From: Chryseobacterium daecheongense
Lineage (GTDB): Bacteria; Bacteroidota; Bacteroidia; Flavobacteriales; Weeksellaceae
Length of the DNA stretch: 64,000 nt
Assembly (NCBI RefSeq): GCF_003729955.1
Contig: NZ_RJTX01000002.1
Location: 558,001-622,000 of the forward strand
Reading direction: 5' to 3'
Below the pieces are notes generated by a model that worked only from the letters and a program-made list of their open reading frames with translations, did not search any database and was not told where the DNA came from. Positions 1-7,979 of this stretch are shown in pieces (position 1 is the first letter of the stretch; the number at the start of each line of letters is the position of its first letter). The position numbers and the translations under genes were made by a program.

Positions 1-36
1 GAGCAGGACAACTATCCGGATCAGTTCTGGAAATGA
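1..36 (+). CDS. 3' end of an unidentified upstream gene
   Basis: The first 36 bases read as an open frame ending EQDNYPDQFWK and a TGA stop. Only eleven residues are visible, too few to identify a family. The stop lies 24 bases before the next small gene on the same strand, so the two may be cotranscribed. From the neighbourhood it could be a nitrate-metabolism gene, but this is only a guess. Confidence 0.5.
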   Translation, partial: EQDNYPDQFWK

Positions 37-60
37 TTTTTATCATTAATTTTAAACAGT

Positions 61-285
61 ATGACTACTTATAAACAGGCAGGAATAGGCGAGTACCTCT
101 ATTTGGCAATGGGGATCTGCAACGGCCATAAAGTGGTGATGGGAGTAGGGTATACCTACGAATATGCTGATAAAAAGGCAAAAGAGTTTGAATTGGCAAG
201 CAAACGATTGGTAAAATATGTTGACATTTCTCTGATAAAAACAGGAGAAAAAGAAAAATGCATGACCCTGAAAAAACTGGATTAA
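61..285 (+). CDS. small uncharacterised protein (74 aa)
   Basis: The 74-codon frame begins with ATG 24 bases after the preceding stop and ends about 100 bases before modA. The product is Lys-rich, with a glycine-rich first half (motifs GIGEYLYLAMG and GVGYTYEYA) and a charged second half. It has no signal peptide, membrane segment or metal motif. I do not recognise the family. Its place directly behind another gene and ahead of the molybdate operon suggests it belongs to the upstream operon. An opposite-strand frame of similar length exists but has no recognisable content. Confidence 0.55.
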   Translation: MTTYKQAGIGEYLYLAMGICNGHKVVMGVGYTYEYADKKAKEFELASKRLVKYVDISLIKTGEKEKCMTLKKLD

Positions 286-347
286 TCTTCATTTTTCACG
301 AAATGTTATTTGAATAATTCAACTTATACCCTTATCTTTGAAAAGAG

Positions 348-362
348 ATAAGAAAGTCTTAT
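348..362. promoter_or_regulatory. inverted repeat ahead of modA
   Basis: ATAAGA and TCTTAT form a perfect 6-base inverted repeat separated by AAG, 27 bases before the modA ATG. The right half continues as GTCTTATTATA, an 11-base string also found at the narK/norC divergent promoter (10893-10903). This suggests a shared regulator, plausibly the Rrf2 protein encoded at 5602-6039. The spacing between half sites differs at the two places, so the equivalence is an inference. Confidence 0.4.
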
Positions 363-388
363 TATAAATCTTTCTTTTCGTGCTACTT

Positions 389-1189
389 ATGGACAGATTG
401 ATTCGATTCGGACATTTATTTTTTACCATTTTCACTTTGTTACTTTTTTTTGGCTGTAAAAAAGAATCTGGCCATCAGAAAAATAGCACACAAAATTCAT
501 TTGTTTCTGTTGCAGCAGCGGCTAACCTCAGAGATGTTCTGGAAGAATTAAAAAAACTTTATATAACGGAAAATCCCGGTAAAAAAATAGAACTTACCTT
601 CGGATCTTCAGGATTATTGACTCAGCAGATCGTCAATGGAGCACCCTTTGATCTCTTTCTCTCCGCAGATTCCTCTTTCATAGAGAAAATTAAAAACGAA
701 AACAGGAATTTCGGTAAAGCCGAAATATATGCATTAGGAAAAGTAGCGATGTGGAGCTCGGCATTTGATCTTTCAGAAGGTTTGCAAACATCATTGAACC
801 CCGAAATAAAAAAAATCGCAATTGCTGATCCTGAATTGGCTCCATATGGGAAAAATACCGTTCAGGCTTTGAAAAATACAGGAATCTATCCAAAGATCGA
901 ACACAAAATAGTCTGGGCGGAAAACATTGGTCAGGCTGCACAATTTGCCGCTACAGGGAATGCTGATCTCGCTTTTATAGCCCTTTCTACAGCTATGAGC
1001 AAAGAAATGAAAGCTAAAGGGAATTATTATCTCTTGTCGGAGAACGAAGCAGCTTCAATCCCACAAAGCGGCATCCTGCTGAAAGGAAAAAAACAGACAG
1101 AAGCCAAGCAGTTCTTTGATTTTATAAGAAGCCGAAAAACAGCACAGATCTGGCAAAAATACGGATACCAAACTGAAATACGACACTAA
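389..1189 (+). CDS. modA: molybdate ABC transporter, substrate-binding lipoprotein ModA
   Basis: ModA captures molybdate outside the inner membrane and delivers it to ModBC. From the ATG at 389 the protein begins with a hydrophobic signal ending FFGC, a lipoprotein-type signal with Cys23. The mature part opens with the family pattern VAAAANLRDVLEEL and continues with FGSSGLLTQQI and PFDLFLSAD, which line the oxyanion site. The length of 266 aa is normal. A GTG at 380 would add three residues and is less likely. The stop codon directly abuts the modB ATG, so modABC is one operon. Next to narK and nor genes it probably supplies molybdenum for a nitrate reductase. Confidence 0.9.
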   Translation: MDRLIRFGHLFFTIFTLLLFFGCKKESGHQKNSTQNSFVSVAAAANLRDVLEELKKLYITENPGKKIELTFGSSGLLTQQIVNGAPFDLFLSADSSFIEKIKNENRNFGKAEIYALGKVAMWSSAFDLSEGLQTSLNPEIKKIAIADPELAPYGKNTVQALKNTGIYPKIEHKIVWAENIGQAAQFAATGNADLAFIALSTAMSKEMKAKGNYYLLSENEAASIPQSGILLKGKKQTEAKQFFDFIRSRKTAQIWQKYGYQTEIRH

Positions 1190-1873
1190 ATGCTAGATCA
1201 GGAATTTATCTACACATTATTCCTAACAGGAAAATTAGCATTGGTGACCACTTTGATACTGATCATCATAGGCATTCCTGTGGCATATTGGCTCACCTAT
1301 TCCCGTTTCAAGCTGAAATTTGTTCTGGAAACTCTTATTTGTATGCCAATGGTACTGCCTCCTACCGTAATGGGATATTATCTTTTGGTGGCTTTCAGTC
1401 CGGAAAATGCGTTCGGGAAATATCTTCAGGAATGTTTCGATGTCCGGTTGGCTTTTTCGTTCAATGGAATTGTTGTGGCGAGTATTATTGCTAACCTTCC
1501 GTTTATGATCCAGCCTTTACAGAATGGATTTTCAGCGTTGCCTGATGAACTTAGACAAGCTTCCTACACGATGGGAAAATCAAAATTGGTTACCCTTTTC
1601 CGCGTGCTTATCCCCAATATAAAGACTTCCGTTATTACAGCTATTGCGCTCACTTTTGCGCATTGTATAGGGGAATTCGGCATTGTGATCATGGTGGGAG
1701 GAAATATTCCGAAGGAAACAAGAATTGCCTCAGTGGCTATTTACGATCAGGTTCAGGCACTTAATTTTGAAGCAGCCAATAAGTATGCATTTGTCCTTTT
1801 CATACTGTCTTTTTTAATCTTGCTTCTGATTTACAGTATTAACCGCAAAATTAACTTTACAACTTTCCGATGA
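1190..1873 (+). CDS. modB: molybdate ABC transporter permease ModB
   Basis: ModB forms the membrane channel of the molybdate importer. The 227-aa protein has about five to six hydrophobic segments. It carries the permease cytoplasmic EAA-type loop around DELRQASYTMGKSK, followed by LFRVLIPNIK, which docks on the ATPase. The motif CMPMVLPPTVMGYYLL and the sequence GEFGIVIMVGGNIP near the C-terminus are typical of ModB. The start codon follows the modA stop immediately, and the end overlaps modC by four bases (ATGA), indicating translational coupling. Confidence 0.92.
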   Translation: MLDQEFIYTLFLTGKLALVTTLILIIIGIPVAYWLTYSRFKLKFVLETLICMPMVLPPTVMGYYLLVAFSPENAFGKYLQECFDVRLAFSFNGIVVASIIANLPFMIQPLQNGFSALPDELRQASYTMGKSKLVTLFRVLIPNIKTSVITAIALTFAHCIGEFGIVIMVGGNIPKETRIASVAIYDQVQALNFEAANKYAFVLFILSFLILLLIYSINRKINFTTFR

Positions 1874-2490
1874 TTGAGATCCACCTAAAACATCAGATTT
1901 TTACCTCTTCGGGAAGTAAAATGTTAGAGGTTAATGAACAGCTGGAAACAGGTGGGATTATACACGTTTCCGGAGATTCGGGGATTGGAAAGACTGTGTT
2001 TTTTAAGATCATGGCAGGATTGCTTACTCCGAATTTTGGGGTGATTAACATCAACAACGAAACGGTATTGGATACTGAAAACCGGATTTTTCTTCCTCCG
2101 CAAAAACGTAATACAGCATTGATGTTTCAGAATTATGCTTTGTTTCCGAATATGACGGTAAGACAGAATATTACTTTTGCACAGAAGGAAAAAAACACTG
2201 AAAAAATCGATCGTTTACTGGAAAAATTTAACCTTAAAAACTTTGAAAATGTTTTCCCATCAAAACTTTCAGGAGGGCAACAGCAGAGGATTGCATTGGC
2301 AAGAGCTTTGGTTCAGGATGCTGAGATCATTCTCCTTGATGAACCGCTTTCCGCAGTGGATCCTTTAATGAGAAAAATAATGATGACGGAGATCGTTGAA
2401 CATCAAAATAATGGAGCGACGGTTTTTATGACCAATCATAGCGAAGAGGAACTCAGTGCTTTTCCGTGTAGAAAATTGATGATTAAATGA
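1870..2490 (+). CDS. modC: molybdate ABC transporter ATP-binding protein ModC (short form)
   Basis: ModC is the ATPase that drives molybdate import. Visible motifs are Walker A GDSGIGKT (35-42), the Q-loop FQNYALFP (from 86), the signature LSGGQQQR (133-140), Walker B ILLDEP (154-159) and the switch histidine in TNHS (190). The protein has 206 aa, well short of the roughly 350 aa of enterobacterial ModC, because the C-terminal molybdate-binding TOBE/Mop domain is absent. This short form is seen in other Bacteroidetes. The gene overlaps modB by four bases. Confidence 0.9.
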   Translation: MIEIHLKHQIFTSSGSKMLEVNEQLETGGIIHVSGDSGIGKTVFFKIMAGLLTPNFGVININNETVLDTENRIFLPPQKRNTALMFQNYALFPNMTVRQNITFAQKEKNTEKIDRLLEKFNLKNFENVFPSKLSGGQQQRIALARALVQDAEIILLDEPLSAVDPLMRKIMMTEIVEHQNNGATVFMTNHSEEELSAFPCRKLMIK

Positions 2491-2503
2491 AAATAATGTA
2501 GTA

Positions 2504-3733
2504 ATGAAAAACTTTAATTTCTGGCTGAAGCTTTGCCTGTTCAATTTCTTCATAGTATCGGTGGTCGGTGTTATGATGAGGTATAATCTCGCATTTTCAC
2601 TTCCGGGATTTTCTCATAAATTCATGCAGGAATCGCATTCTCATTTTGCATTTTACGGATGGGTTGCGGCGGCGATCTATCTTTTTGTTACGAAATATCT
2701 GACTGAAAGTGATGCTGGAATTGCTGTTTCAAAATATCAGCTTTTGCAGACCTTTAATCAGATAGGTTCATACGGAATGCTGATTACTTTTCTTTATGGA
2801 GGGTATTTCTGGCTTTCCATCGTGTTTTCTTCAGTAGCTTTATTTACCGGTTTTGCTTATTATCTATTTTTACTGATTGATCTTAGGAAAAATAAGAATC
2901 CTGAAACCATTTGGCTGAAGTCAGGAGCATTCTTTGCTACATTGTCGGCGATCGGAATTTTCGGGTTGGGATATTTTTCGGCAAGGAAAGACGAGTTCGA
3001 TGTGCTGTTCAGAGCTTCTACCTATTTTTATCTTCATTTTCAGTATAACGGATTTTTCCTGTTTTCCTCCATAGGTTTGTTTTTGATCTCCCTGAAAAAA
3101 TACGGCGTTCAAATTCAGGAAAAACTGAATAAAACCATTTTCCGCTTATTGGCTGTTGGATGCTTTTTCGGATATGGACTTTCCATTTTATGGATAGATA
3201 TGCCGGAGCTCCTTCACATCTTTTTCGGTGTGATTTCTATCCTTCAGATTATAGGAGCAATTAAACTTTGGAGATGGTTCGAGCAAACCAAACTATTCAA
3301 AAAACAGCATGTCATACAAAAATGGCTTCTTGTGGTTGTAGGCTTTGCATTTTTAGGAAAATTCATTCTTCAGATCTTATCGGCAATTCCTGAACTGGGA
3401 ATTTACGCTTTCAGCAATATCAATATCGTGATCGGGTATTTGCACTTGGTTTTACTGATGGGAGTGAGTCTTTTCCTGATCTGGAAAATGCTGCATCTGG
3501 AAAATATCAAGATCAACAAATTCCTTCAGACCAGTATTGTGATCATGATCTTCGGGATCATATGTAATGAGGTTATTTTGGGACTTTCGGGATTCTTTTC
3601 CATCGTTTACATTCCATTTTTAAGTGCAAAATACTGGCTGCTTTTTGCTTCGGTGGTCATTATGATCTCGATCGGGATGTTTATCAGAGCTTTAAGAATA
3701 AAGAATTACATCAATAAAGAATTACATCAATAA
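2504..3733 (+). CDS. polytopic membrane protein, haem-copper oxidase/NnrS-like
   Basis: The 409-aa protein is almost entirely transmembrane, with about eleven to twelve helices. Histidines sit in helix-embedded motifs: HSHFAFYGW (44-52), YLHFQYNGFF near the middle and GYLHLVLLMG towards the end. These resemble the haem or copper ligand motifs of haem-copper oxidase subunit I and of the NO-responsive NnrS family. The gene starts 13 bases after modC, so it probably belongs to the mod operon. A role in NO or nitrite metabolism fits the cluster but is inferred. The 3' end carries a 16-bp tandem repeat that sets the final residues. Confidence 0.6.
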   Translation: MKNFNFWLKLCLFNFFIVSVVGVMMRYNLAFSLPGFSHKFMQESHSHFAFYGWVAAAIYLFVTKYLTESDAGIAVSKYQLLQTFNQIGSYGMLITFLYGGYFWLSIVFSSVALFTGFAYYLFLLIDLRKNKNPETIWLKSGAFFATLSAIGIFGLGYFSARKDEFDVLFRASTYFYLHFQYNGFFLFSSIGLFLISLKKYGVQIQEKLNKTIFRLLAVGCFFGYGLSILWIDMPELLHIFFGVISILQIIGAIKLWRWFEQTKLFKKQHVIQKWLLVVVGFAFLGKFILQILSAIPELGIYAFSNINIVIGYLHLVLLMGVSLFLIWKMLHLENIKINKFLQTSIVIMIFGIICNEVILGLSGFFSIVYIPFLSAKYWLLFASVVIMISIGMFIRALRIKNYINKELHQ

Positions 3734-3750
3734 AGAATTACATCAATAAA
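3703..3750. repeat. three tandem copies of a 16-bp unit
   Basis: The unit GAATTACATCAATAAA occurs three times without a gap, followed by a partial fourth copy (GAATTT). The stop codon of the preceding membrane-protein gene (3731-3733) lies inside the second copy. Because 16 is not a multiple of three, each copy shifts the frame and changes the C-terminus. Replication slippage is the likely origin. Confidence 0.95.
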
Positions 3751-3788
3751 GAATTTAAAAATATCAATCTAAACCAATTTAATAAATA

Positions 3789-5591
3789 ATGAACAAAAAA
3801 CCAGTACACAATTTTCATATTCCTGTAATGGGACTGGCTTATACCATAGACAGTCCGATCCGTGTTGCCCAGTTTGGAATTTCTTCCGTAGTGTCTATTA
3901 TCGATGATGAGATCGTGGAAAGAATGAGAGATTTTTACAGTAAGAAATTCAATTTTGATTATTCTGCCATTTCCATAAAATCGGAAGATCACAGAGCGAG
4001 AAGAATCACGGCATATCTGGATATGATGGATGATATTGTTACGAAAAAATGTAAAGATTTTAAAGAAGAAATTACCAAAAACACAGAAAGCTTAAAACAG
4101 TTTATCGGAATGTTGCCGAGTACTTCCGATTTCAAAAAAGGATTACAGAACATTCTCGATAAGAAAAACGATTTCGCAGCAGACATTAAAAAATTCATTG
4201 ATGAAAACCTTTTTCCGGGCGAAATTGATGTCAACATCATGACCAAAGTAGATAAGGACAACTTCGTGAAGGATGTACAGCTTCCTACGATTTATAATGA
4301 TGCCCATGCTTCTCTGCGTGGTTTTGCGAAGAGTAAACTGTCTTCATCTGTAGTGTTTTCAGCAGGGATGAATCCCAGATTATACAGCTATCTGGAGGAA
4401 TTTGAACACTTTTTTCCTAATGAAAACGGAGAACTGAAAAAGAAGATCATCATCAAGGTAAGTGATTTCCGTTCAGCGATGATCCAGGGAAATTTTCTTG
4501 CAAAAAAAGGACTTTGGGTTTCGGAATACAGAATAGAATCCGGTTTGAATTGTGGTGGTCATGCTTTTGCTACGGACGGACTTTTGATGGGTCCAATCAT
4601 GGAGGAATTCAAACAAAAAAAGAGTGAACTCCAGTCTTCGGCATATTCTTTATGGAGCGAAGCATTGAAACAAAAGGGTAAAACGGCTCCTTCCGAGCCT
4701 TTAGACATTAAAATTTCTGTACAAGGCGGTGTAGGAACTTCTGAAGAACACGAATTTCTTCTCTCAAATTATAATGCAGACAGTGTAGGATGGGGTTCTC
4801 CGTTTTTGTTGGTTCCGGAAGCTACTTCTCTCGATCAGGAAACAAGAGATCTTCTGGTGAAAGGAAAAGAAGAAGACTTCTATCTGAGCAACATATCACC
4901 ATTGGGAGTTCCGTTCAATACAATCAAAGGAACAAGCAATGAGATCATCAAGGAAAAAAATATAGCAAAAAGTAAGTTCGGGAGTTCATGTCCTAAAAAA
5001 CTTTTGGCTTTAAGCAAAGAATTTGATCCGAAAGGAACCTGTACCGCTTCAAAAAAATATCAGGATATCAAAATGGATGAGCTGGAAAATAACAGAGCAA
5101 ATCTTACAGATAAACAATACGAAAAAAGCAGAAAAAATATCACCGATAAATCCTGCCTTTGTGTAGGTCTTGTCAATTCCGCTTATCTGGAACACGGATT
5201 GCCGATAAAAGGTGAGAAACAGGGAGTTGTTATTTGCCCGGGACCTAATCTTAGCTTTTTCGACAGAGAACTTTCACTTTCGGAAATGGTTCGCCATATT
5301 TACGGATACGAAAATGTTTTGCCGGATGAACGTCGTCCAAATGTCTTTATCAACGAATTGAAACTGTATGTGGATCATCTCAAAAACGAAATAGCCGATT
5401 TTTCTGAAGAGATCACCAAATCTCAGGTGAAAAAATGGGAGAGCTTCAAAGCTAATTTACTGAAAGGAATTGCTTATTATGAAGATCTTTTTGCCCATAC
5501 AAACTATTTCAGATCAAAAGTAGACCGTATTTTTTCTGAACTGAAATCATACAGATCAAAAATTGATCAGATCCAGATTCCGCAGTTATAA
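3789..5591 (+). CDS. nitronate-monooxygenase-like TIM-barrel protein with cysteine-rich C-terminal part
   Basis: The 600-aa protein carries the marks of the FMN-dependent nitronate monooxygenase fold. These are an N-terminal strand IPVMGLAY near residue 11, GLNCGGHAF (252-260) matching the family's EAGGHxG with its active-site histidine (His258), QGGVGTSEE (312-320) as a phosphate-binding loop, and GWGSPFLLVPEA (334-345) matching GTRFLxTPEA. Family members are usually 320-380 aa. Here a helical insertion follows the first strand, and a C-terminal part holds Cys401, 418, 456, 458 and 483, which could bind a metal or Fe-S cluster. It lies between the mod operon and the Rrf2 gene. Function is unknown; detoxification of nitro compounds is possible. 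Confidence 0.6.
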   Translation: MNKKPVHNFHIPVMGLAYTIDSPIRVAQFGISSVVSIIDDEIVERMRDFYSKKFNFDYSAISIKSEDHRARRITAYLDMMDDIVTKKCKDFKEEITKNTESLKQFIGMLPSTSDFKKGLQNILDKKNDFAADIKKFIDENLFPGEIDVNIMTKVDKDNFVKDVQLPTIYNDAHASLRGFAKSKLSSSVVFSAGMNPRLYSYLEEFEHFFPNENGELKKKIIIKVSDFRSAMIQGNFLAKKGLWVSEYRIESGLNCGGHAFATDGLLMGPIMEEFKQKKSELQSSAYSLWSEALKQKGKTAPSEPLDIKISVQGGVGTSEEHEFLLSNYNADSVGWGSPFLLVPEATSLDQETRDLLVKGKEEDFYLSNISPLGVPFNTIKGTSNEIIKEKNIAKSKFGSSCPKKLLALSKEFDPKGTCTASKKYQDIKMDELENNRANLTDKQYEKSRKNITDKSCLCVGLVNSAYLEHGLPIKGEKQGVVICPGPNLSFFDRELSLSEMVRHIYGYENVLPDERRPNVFINELKLYVDHLKNEIADFSEEITKSQVKKWESFKANLLKGIAYYEDLFAHTNYFRSKVDRIFSELKSYRSKIDQIQIPQL

Positions 5592-5601
5592 GCTGTAGAA
5601 T

Positions 5602-6039
5602 TTAAAATACTCCTGGCTCATTCATCAGCTTCATTACACTTCCAAGATCTTTCAGATCTTTGATCTTATATTGGAACATGATCATCACTTTTTCCTTTAC
5701 AGCAACAGCAAGGTGATGAATGGGACAGGGATTTTCCCCATTACATAAGGATAACCCTAAAAGACATGAGGTAAGAACTTCCTTACCTTCAAAATTTTCA
5801 TAGATGTCTTTGATTGTCAGATTCTCAAATTGTTCATCATCGAGATAAAAACCACCACCTTTTCCTTTTCCTGAAGAAATCAGTTTTTTTCTGGTCATAT
5901 GCTGTAAAATTTTGGAAGTGAAAGGGGTAGGGGTGCCTATTTTTTCCGAAATATCTGCGATCCCAATCTTCCGCCTTTCAATGGCAAGTATAATACATGC
6001 TTTTATTGCATATTGACATGTATTCGAAAATATCAACAT
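5602..6039 (-). CDS. Rrf2-family transcriptional regulator, three-cysteine (NsrR/IscR type)
   Basis: The protein has the Rrf2 winged-helix N-terminus (TCQYAIKACIILA, then ISEKIGTPTPFTSKILQHM as recognition helix, and SSGKGKGGGFYL as wing). It carries three cysteines at 92, 99 and 105 in SCLLGLSLCNGENPCPIH. In IscR and NsrR three cysteines in this segment hold an iron-sulfur cluster that senses iron-sulfur status or NO. Here it sits between NO/nitrate genes, so an NsrR-like role is likely but unproven. Length (145 aa) is normal. It is convergent with the nitronate-monooxygenase-like gene, ending 10 bases from its stop. Confidence 0.85.
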   Translation of the reverse strand: MLIFSNTCQYAIKACIILAIERRKIGIADISEKIGTPTPFTSKILQHMTRKKLISSGKGKGGGFYLDDEQFENLTIKDIYENFEGKEVLTSCLLGLSLCNGENPCPIHHLAVAVKEKVMIMFQYKIKDLKDLGSVMKLMNEPGVF

Positions 6040-6201
6040 TTATTCTTATTAATGATTAAACTACTAACTTGGTTGTAAAAATACAAAAACCTCGCCGAAA
6101 CCACAGATTTTTAGGAGATTCATATTTGGTATAAAGTTGAAGTGAAGCTTAAAAAAATGAAAGCCACTAAAATTCTAATGACTTTCATCGATTAAGACAA
6201 A

Positions 6202-7488
6202 TTATTTCAGTTTGAAATTAGGCGCAATTTTCAGAGCAAGCCACGTCCACGTTTGCAGATCTTTTGGTTCTGAAACATTTTTAAGGACTTTCATACTGTC
6301 ACTTGCAAACATAAAGGAATGACCTAGGTTTACCGTGATCACTTTCCAGAATTTTTGGATGAGAATCAGATCCAGTTCGCTTCCTAAATAAGATGAATAT
6401 TTTTTTTCCAGATTATTCTCACCCAGTTTTCCGTTTGTAGTGAAAATGTGCAGGTTACCCGTAATTATGGAGTTAGAATTAAACTTAAAAGTAGATTTAA
6501 GATAATAATCATTCAACCCGAAACCGTTAAAATGGCTCGTTCCAAAATAAAAATAATCCATAAACCCATTATGCAGGTGATTGGTTCCATACAAAGGGCT
6601 GAACGATCTGTTTTCTCCGGAATAAGTATCATAACTCCTACCGGAAAGCCATTCCGTCCCGGCAACAATATTAATCTTTGGATGAATCAGAAAATCTGAA
6701 TTGATTGAAAACTGATAAGCAGACTTGGTCTGAGCGCTTGTGTTTTTACCCGTTTGATAATATGCTGAACCGAAAAAACCGATGTTTTCGAAATATTTTT
6801 TCGCATTGATTCCCATTGTCAACATATCATAATGGGTACCTGATGGATTTTGCAAAATATTATTCAGAGCGATGGCTGAGAATTGGAATTTGTTGTTTCC
6901 GGTAAATTGATAATGCAAAACCTGAAGTGATTTTGTGATTTCTCCACCCTCCGAAATGCTGTAAATCTCTTTTTCGGACAAATCATTGGTATCATTATCA
7001 TCATTGTTGTAGGTGATTGCAGCTTCGATTTTAGAATTCGGACTTAGGGTATAAATACCTTTCAAAGTTTCAAAACTTCGTCCCTGCATCATCCAATCCA
7101 ATGTCCCAAGTAAACGTTCGTTGTCGTAGGAAAGAATCTGTTTCCCTAGTTTCAAAGAAAATTGGCCTGAAAACTGATATTTTGCCCAGGCTTCATGAAT
7201 GGTGAAGTTCTGATTTTTTCCTGTATTGGAAGCTGTTTCTCCCCATGTTCTTACATCCTGTGCACTGAGGTAAACTTCCAGGTTTTTATAATAATAATCT
7301 ATTCCGACTCGAGCACGGGAAAGAACAGTTGTCTCTGCAGATTTCCCTTTTGGAATGAGGGTTCTTGCTCCATTATCCAGTTCTGCTCGTGTTCGCAGAT
7401 CAATGTTCATTTTCAGACTATCCATTTGTGCATTGGCCAATCCGAAAGCGAGGCTTAAAACGCCTAAAGTAATTTTGTTCTTAAACAT
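6202..7488 (-). CDS. outer-membrane beta-barrel porin, alginate-export family
   Basis: A signal peptide (to LANAQ, about residue 21) precedes a long alternation of aromatic and polar residues that marks an outer-membrane beta-barrel. The segment with GKQILSYDNERLLGTLDWMMQG is typical of the alginate-export porin superfamily, found in Bacteroidetes in nitrate or nitrite gene clusters. The last residues form a terminal barrel strand (LALKIAPNFKLK). It is the last gene of the narK2-narK1-cytochrome operon, four bases behind the cytochrome gene. It may let small anions such as nitrate and nitrite pass, an inference from context. Length is 428 aa. Confidence 0.75.
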   Translation of the reverse strand: MFKNKITLGVLSLAFGLANAQMDSLKMNIDLRTRAELDNGARTLIPKGKSAETTVLSRARVGIDYYYKNLEVYLSAQDVRTWGETASNTGKNQNFTIHEAWAKYQFSGQFSLKLGKQILSYDNERLLGTLDWMMQGRSFETLKGIYTLSPNSKIEAAITYNNDDNDTNDLSEKEIYSISEGGEITKSLQVLHYQFTGNNKFQFSAIALNNILQNPSGTHYDMLTMGINAKKYFENIGFFGSAYYQTGKNTSAQTKSAYQFSINSDFLIHPKINIVAGTEWLSGRSYDTYSGENRSFSPLYGTNHLHNGFMDYFYFGTSHFNGFGLNDYYLKSTFKFNSNSIITGNLHIFTTNGKLGENNLEKKYSSYLGSELDLILIQKFWKVITVNLGHSFMFASDSMKVLKNVSEPKDLQTWTWLALKIAPNFKLK

Positions 7489-7492
7489 TTCA

Positions 7493-7960
7493 TTAAGGTT
7501 CAGCGGTTATTTTATAAGTTTGATGACAAGCAACACAGTTGTTGAGAAGTTCATTCATTTTCACCTGAATTTCCTGTCTGTCGTATTTTTGCTTGGCCAT
7601 TTTTGACATTACATCAAAAAGTTCATGGGTATGAAAGCCCATTTGTTTGAACTCATAGGGTAAAGATCTTACCAGTCCCTGAGGAATGGTATTTATCTTA
7701 CAGGCTCCGGATTGCTGACCAACACCGGCGACCATATTGGGATCGTTTTTAGCAATTCCGTCATTGATCTTTTGTACACTTTCCAAGAAACCCCGCATTT
7801 CTGCCATCACATATTCACGGTTTTCTTTGGTCATTTTTATCTCGGATCTGCTGTCTTTTTTAATGATCACTTTTTCGCCCTGATAAAAGAATTTATAGAC
7901 CAGAACAACATTCAGAATGATGGATATCATCATCATCAGTAACATGAGGTTTTTTTTCAT
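7493..7960 (-). CDS. monohaem cytochrome c'-like protein, membrane-anchored
   Basis: Starting at the ATG at 7960 (155 aa), an N-terminal hydrophobic anchor is followed by a helical domain. A single haem-binding CVACH sits only about nine residues from the C-terminus. A C-terminal CxxCH on a four-helix protein is the layout of cytochromes c' and c556, which bind or buffer NO. An in-frame start 12 codons earlier would overlap the narK1 end and place charged residues before the anchor, so the internal ATG is preferred. It lies in the operon between narK1 and the porin. A role in NO tolerance or electron transfer is inferred. Confidence 0.7.
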   Translation of the reverse strand: MKKNLMLLMMMISIILNVVLVYKFFYQGEKVIIKKDSRSEIKMTKENREYVMAEMRGFLESVQKINDGIAKNDPNMVAGVGQQSGACKINTIPQGLVRSLPYEFKQMGFHTHELFDVMSKMAKQKYDRQEIQVKMNELLNNCVACHQTYKITAEP

Positions 7961-7979
7961 TTTTTTTAAGTTTTTATTA

